From Bartonella callosciuri (GTDB lineage: Bacteria; Pseudomonadota; Alphaproteobacteria; Rhizobiales; Rhizobiaceae): 64,000 bases of DNA. Shown in pieces: positions 60,521 to 64,000 of the stretch. Each line of letters opens with the position of its first letter. Position 1 is the first letter of the stretch. Where the stretch lies: contig NZ_JACHIM010000004.1 of NCBI RefSeq assembly GCF_014203215.1, positions 1-64,000 of the forward strand. Direction: 5' to 3'. The notes below the pieces were generated by a model. The model made no database searches, had not been told where the DNA came from, and worked only from the letters and a program-made list of their open reading frames with translations. A program made the translations under genes and the position numbers.

Positions 60521-61275
60521 TTGAAATCAATCATCTTTCCAAGGCTTATGGAGCTCGATTGATTATCGATAATTTATGCCTTCATCTCCCTAAAGGGGGG
60601 ATTATTTCTCTCATCGGCCCCAATGGTTCCGGCAAATCAACACTTTTAATGCTGATAAGGCGTCTTTTACCGCGCCATAAAGGATCAATTCATATCGATG
60701 GCTTGGATATTGATAAAATGCCCCATGATATTTTGGCTCAAAAACTCTCAATCCTGCGTCAAGATAATCCTTTGTCTTTTCGTTTAACTGTGTACGATTT
60801 AGTAAGTTTCGGACGCTATCCTTATTCAAAAGGCTGGTATAATAATAAAGATAAACAATTTATTGACAGTGCACTACGATATCTCAATTTACAAGATCTA
60901 AAAGACCGCTTTTTGGATGAACTTTCTGGCGGACAGCGTCAACGTGCTTTTATCGCAATGGTCATCTGTCAAGATACCGATTATCTCCTGTTAGATGAAC
61001 CATTGAACAATCTGGATATGAGACATGCCGTTTCCATGATGAAACAATTACGCCGTACAGCCGATGAACTAAAAAAAACGATTCTCATTGTTATGCATGA
61101 CATTAATTTCGCATCATCTTATTCAGATATGATTGTTGCACTCAAAAAGGGAAAAGCGGCTTATTGCGGAACACCTCAAGAAATCATGCAGCCAGAAATT
61201 CTTAAAGACATTTATGATATGGATATTCAAATCAAAACAATCAACGGCGTGCCTATCGCCCTTTATTATCAATAA
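60517..61275 (+). CDS. fatE: iron-siderophore ABC transporter ATP-binding protein (FatE type)
   Basis: This ATPase of 252 residues starts at the ATG overlapping the fatC stop; a longer frame from 60469 is not needed. Walker A is GPNGSGKSTLLMLIRRLLPR, the signature is DELSGGQRQRAFIAMVICQD and Walker B is YLLLDEPLNNLDM. The tail (CGTPQEIMQPEILKDIYDMD) is typical of FecE/FepC-type siderophore ATPases. No terminator is visible; the diverged tRNA-Gln-like sequence begins about 90 bases later. Confidence 0.95.
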   Translation: MIEINHLSKAYGARLIIDNLCLHLPKGGIISLIGPNGSGKSTLLMLIRRLLPRHKGSIHIDGLDIDKMPHDILAQKLSILRQDNPLSFRLTVYDLVSFGRYPYSKGWYNNKDKQFIDSALRYLNLQDLKDRFLDELSGGQRQRAFIAMVICQDTDYLLLDEPLNNLDMRHAVSMMKQLRRTADELKKTILIVMHDINFASSYSDMIVALKKGKAAYCGTPQEIMQPEILKDIYDMDIQIKTINGVPIALYYQ

Positions 61276-61364
61276 ATTTCTCTTACCTAATCAATAATCA
61301 TAAAGATCCTTTTTGCGCTTTGCGTACAGTGTAAAATCTGCTAAGAATGGCGGCATCTGTATGC

Positions 61365-61438
61365 TGTGGAATACTTTAATGGTGGAATAGCAGACTCTGA
61401 CTCCGTCAATCTTGGTTCGAATCCAGGTTTCCCAGCCA
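61365..61438 (+). tRNA. tRNA-Gln(CUG)-like gene, diverged or decayed
   Basis: The 3' half GACTCTGACTCC, then GGTTCGAATCC and CCCAGCCA, has a CTG anticodon in a seven-base loop, a canonical T-loop and an encoded CCA. The 5' half is TGTGGAATA with the D-loop AATGGTGG. Pairing is imperfect: a T-C clash in the acceptor stem (position 3-70), A-C in the anticodon stem (29-41), and C-T in the D-stem (10-25), plus G-T pairs. An intact tRNA-Gln would not usually carry all three. It is therefore probably a pseudogene copy, or a rapidly evolving functional one. Confidence 0.6.
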
Positions 61439-61439
61439 G

Positions 61440-62042
61440 TATTTAATGAAATCAATAAGTTATATGAAAATTCAGAAATCCACGCTGATGTTTTATTAAG
61501 GCAAGACACATTATTCAAGATGGCATGCCAAACAGGAATATACCACTGCTCTCATTAAACGCACCGCAAAATTAAAAGATACCAAAACATTGAATGCTTC
61601 TGTCACTATTGGCAAAAAATTTGCTACAAATATGGCAGGGATAGAATTTGAACCTCAAGCACAACTTGCTTACCAAAATTTGATGTTTGATACTCTTGCA
61701 AATGCTGATAATTTTACCATTGAGATGAACAATCTTTCCCAATGGTTAATCCATATTGGTGGACGTTTAAGCAAAATTATTATCACCGCTGAAAATGGGC
61801 GTTCCCTTTCCTTCTATGGAAAAGTAAACGCAATCAAAACTTTTTGTGATGATGAGGCAATACATGTTGATAAGAATTATCAACTTGATCCTATGGGGTC
61901 TTTACTTGAAGATGGAGTTGGTATCAGTGCACAGTTGTCTCAAAGCGTCTCGCTGCATGGTGATATTAATTACCAACAAAAAGCTCAAAAAACCGGTATA
62001 AAAGGAACTAGTTTTTCTAGTGGAATGCGCTATCAGTTTTAA
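61440..62042 (+). pseudogene. internally deleted autotransporter remnant
   Basis: Directly after the tRNA-like sequence a short passenger piece reads ENSEIHADVLLRQ, matching NSEIRADVLLQ of the autotransporter that starts at 62611. After a stop, a barrel piece begins with LIKRTAKLKDTKTLNASVTI and continues to the end of the barrel at GMRYQF (stop 62042). The signal peptide, most of the passenger, and the first part of the barrel are missing. It is on the plus strand, opposite to the main array. A ~150-codon open frame within it (61590-62042) could be mistaken for a gene. Confidence 0.85.
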
Positions 62043-62107
62043 GACAAAACTTTAAAAACAAGCGTATTGCTATTTTGTACGTTTTAAAAAATCTGTTCAT
62101 TTTAACG

Positions 62108-62134
62108 AAAAGGCAGCACACTAGGCTGCCTTTT
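62108..62134 (+). terminator. terminator behind the autotransporter remnant
   Basis: AAAAGGCAGC (62108-62117) pairs with GCTGCCTTTT (62125-62134). It is the same stem class as behind AT1 and AT5. Confidence 0.88.
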
Positions 62135-62610
62135 CTTGTTATAAGAACATCCTATCTTATCAAACTTATCTTGACAAAGAAATAAGAACTATTTTGAATT
62201 TTTATTCAACATTTAAAATACATAATAATATATTATGTATTTTTGATATATAAAAATCTACTGAAAACTTTTGGCAACTGCATAAAACAATACCCTCCAT
62301 CTCAAGTCTATAGCATTTTCATAACAACAAGCTTTAGATCAAGAGACAATTTTCAAAATTGTCTTAGATTTATAGCGTTTTTTCAATATAGATTTATCCA
62401 GCTCGTTTTTCTGCAATCCATGTTTATTCGTTCACATTATCATTTTAAAAGATTTTCTGATGCCAATTTTCAAAGCGTAAAGAGTCCCACATAATAATTT
62501 GTTTTGTTCTTTACAATAAGAACATAATGCTATAAAAGCCTGCCCAGAATTTGCGCTATTAAGGGGGGTAAAGTAAGCATCAAAGGCATATCAATATTAG
62601 GGACATATTT
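62135..62610. other. control region of AT6 with inverted repeats
   Basis: There is no gene. Two dyads are notable: AAAATACATAAT / ATTATGTATTTT at 62215-62226 and 62232-62243, and AGACAATTTT / AAAATTGTCT at 62344-62353 and 62355-62364. Either could bind a regulator or form a hairpin ahead of the autotransporter start. Confidence 0.55.
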
Positions 62611-64000
62611 ATGTATAAGAAAAACTTTTTATTATATACAATTGCTGGAACTTTGATTTTTTCTCATTTTAATTCGGCTTACGCAAATACCCCCACTCGT
62701 GAAATTTCCAAAGTTGATGTTACTGAGGGAGAAAAAAATTTTGAAAACGTTATTATCCGCGACAGAGTGAGTACTGTGAATGCAAAAGGGTCAAAGGTAG
62801 TGGCCACAGTAAAAAAAGCGGAAATGACCTCTGAAATGGTTTTATTTAATGCCACAAAGGGTGCGCGTATTAATGCTGAAAAAGTTAACGCAAAGACACT
62901 GATAAAAGGGTTAGAAGCTACAAACGGTATCATTAATATTGAAGATTCAGTCTTAACCGTCAAAGGAAATCATGAGAGCTACGGTATCTCTTTTGGTTTC
63001 ATTACAGATTACGTTAAAAATGAGGGGGAAGAAATTGTCAATCAGGCAATTTTAAACAATACAAAACTTCTTGTAAAAGATGGTATTGGTATTATAGGGC
63101 CGTTCTCAAGTGGGGAAATAAAACTTAAAAATTCAGAGATTCGTGCCGATGTCTTGTTGCAAAACAAAAACATGCCAGGAACTGACCCTGTCACTCTTAT
63201 ATTAACTGCTGACAATTCGATTTTAGAAGGTAGAGCAAAAATATTACAAAACAATACAACGGTTTTTACCCTTAACAATAACAGTCAATGGTTCTTAAAA
63301 GTTAGTAAAAATGAAACAGATAATGATAATATAGCGAAGCTCTTAGACTATTCACTACTCGACATTAGTGAAAGGACGCAGTCTAGCGTTTCAATCCTTA
63401 ATCTCAATAACAGCTCTATCGTGTTTAATACGCCGGCAGAAGATCATTATAAAACCTTGAATGTAGGACAAAAACCAAAAGCTGAAGTTTCTAAACCACA
63501 AGAAAATATAGGGCCCAATCAGACGACCGTTTACAATGCGACAGGCAATGCAAAGATTTATCTAAATACCAAATGGAGTGATGGTCTCCCAAAAGAACAA
63601 CAAAAAACTGATCGTGTTCTTATTCACGGCGATGTATCAGGAACCACAACGATTTATTTCAAAAGTCTTTCAAAGAATGAAGTATCAAAAGCAGAAAATT
63701 CTATTCCCTTGAATATGCGTGGAATATCGCTCGTTCAAATTTCTGGAAAAACCAATGAAAACGCCTTCAAACTGGCGAATGGCTACACCACGGTCAATAA
63801 ATTGCCGTATAAATATACGTTGCATGCTTATGGACCAACATCAAAACTTGGAAAAGCGAATGCGGAACAAAGCTTCTTGGGAGAAGGTGAAGATTTTTGG
63901 GATTTCCGTCTGCAAAGTGTCACTCTTGACCATGAGGCAAAAATCAGAGCCCTTGTACCTCAAGTGGCAAGCTATTTGGTACTGCCAAATGCTGTATTTT
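62611..64000 (+). CDS. autotransporter, N-terminal part (AT6), continues beyond the window
   Basis: The frame opens at ATG 62611 behind GGGA and runs uninterrupted to the window end (463 residues). The signal peptide is MYKKNFLLYTIAGTLIFSHF with cleavage near SAYA. Passenger blocks follow, including RGISLVQISGKTNENAFKLA, DRVLIHGDVSGTTTIYFKS and DFWDFRLQSVTLD. The barrel entry LVPQVASYLVLPNAVF is just reached. Unlike AT2-AT5 it has no cysteine header and a different signal sequence, so it forms a separate lineage. Similarity in layout to BafA-type angiogenic autotransporters of Bartonella is possible but not tested. The barrel lies beyond the window. Confidence 0.92.
   Translation, partial: MYKKNFLLYTIAGTLIFSHFNSAYANTPTREISKVDVTEGEKNFENVIIRDRVSTVNAKGSKVVATVKKAEMTSEMVLFNATKGARINAEKVNAKTLIKGLEATNGIINIEDSVLTVKGNHESYGISFGFITDYVKNEGEEIVNQAILNNTKLLVKDGIGIIGPFSSGEIKLKNSEIRADVLLQNKNMPGTDPVTLILTADNSILEGRAKILQNNTTVFTLNNNSQWFLKVSKNETDNDNIAKLLDYSLLDISERTQSSVSILNLNNSSIVFNTPAEDHYKTLNVGQKPKAEVSKPQENIGPNQTTVYNATGNAKIYLNTKWSDGLPKEQQKTDRVLIHGDVSGTTTIYFKSLSKNEVSKAENSIPLNMRGISLVQISGKTNENAFKLANGYTTVNKLPYKYTLHAYGPTSKLGKANAEQSFLGEGEDFWDFRLQSVTLDHEAKIRALVPQVASYLVLPNAVF

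Noticed and set aside
61590-62042. Stand-alone 150-residue outer-membrane protein
   Set aside because: It begins in mid-barrel, lacks a signal peptide, and is preceded by in-frame-like barrel sequence. It is the tail of a deleted autotransporter.
1-64000. Intact prophage, IS element or integrase
   Set aside because: No transposase, integrase or terminal inverted repeats were recognised. Only regulator-like relics are present.

Overview
The window looks like a Bartonella chromosome (Alphaproteobacteria, Hyphomicrobiales). The evidence is the AT-rich sequence, low coding density, many decayed genes, a gcvTHP operon behind a tandem glycine riboswitch, a speF-type leader before an ornithine decarboxylase, a structured RNA followed by an XRE regulator remnant (the arrangement described in Bartonella as Brt/Trp), and above all a large family of surface autotransporters with near-identical C-terminal barrels. 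The species cannot be fixed from the sequence alone.

Layout. 1-13 kb: a Fur/Zur-type regulator, an EmrAB-type efflux pair, an ornithine decarboxylase-GNAT operon with a long structured leader, tRNA hydroxylase trhO, a frameshifted eda (KDPG aldolase) remnant, fpr with two extra tandem copies of its 3' end, and alr. 13.9-20 kb: gcvP-gcvH-gcvT on the minus strand with a glycine riboswitch, then a Lon-substrate-binding-domain protein and a Trm112-like protein. 20.6-22 kb: a small ORF, a Brt-like RNA and a frameshifted helix-turn-helix gene. 22-29 kb: asd, an exported SH3-domain protein, the metQ-metN-metI methionine importer, a MaoC dehydratase and a two-domain (NAD-binding plus SAF) oxidoreductase. 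29-32 kb is mostly decayed DNA: copies of a dispersed repeat and duplicated copies of a small exported protein gene. 32-35 kb: creatininase-like hydrolase, CobW/ZNG-type GTPase metallochaperone and WD40 protein in one operon, followed by an XRE-like gene and a further unidentified relic.

37-57 kb is an array of five minus-strand autotransporter genes: one pseudogene carrying an 84-bp proline-rich tandem repeat, three full-length genes (855, 899 and 1059 aa) and a 1992-aa protein with two complete passenger modules in front of a single barrel. Hairpin terminators of two similar sequence types separate them. At 57.6-61.3 kb lies a siderophore-type iron ABC importer (FatB, FatD, FatC, FatE order). 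After it come a diverged tRNA-Gln(CUG)-like sequence, an internally deleted autotransporter remnant, and the start of a sixth autotransporter, on the plus strand, that runs off the window.

How the parts fit together: housekeeping functions (glycine cleavage, lysine/threonine/methionine precursor synthesis, methionine and iron uptake, D-alanine) are interspersed with a fast-evolving surface-protein locus. That locus shows duplication, fusion, linker-repeat growth and frameshift decay side by side, as expected for host-exposed adhesins or effectors. No intact phage, IS element or CRISPR array was found.
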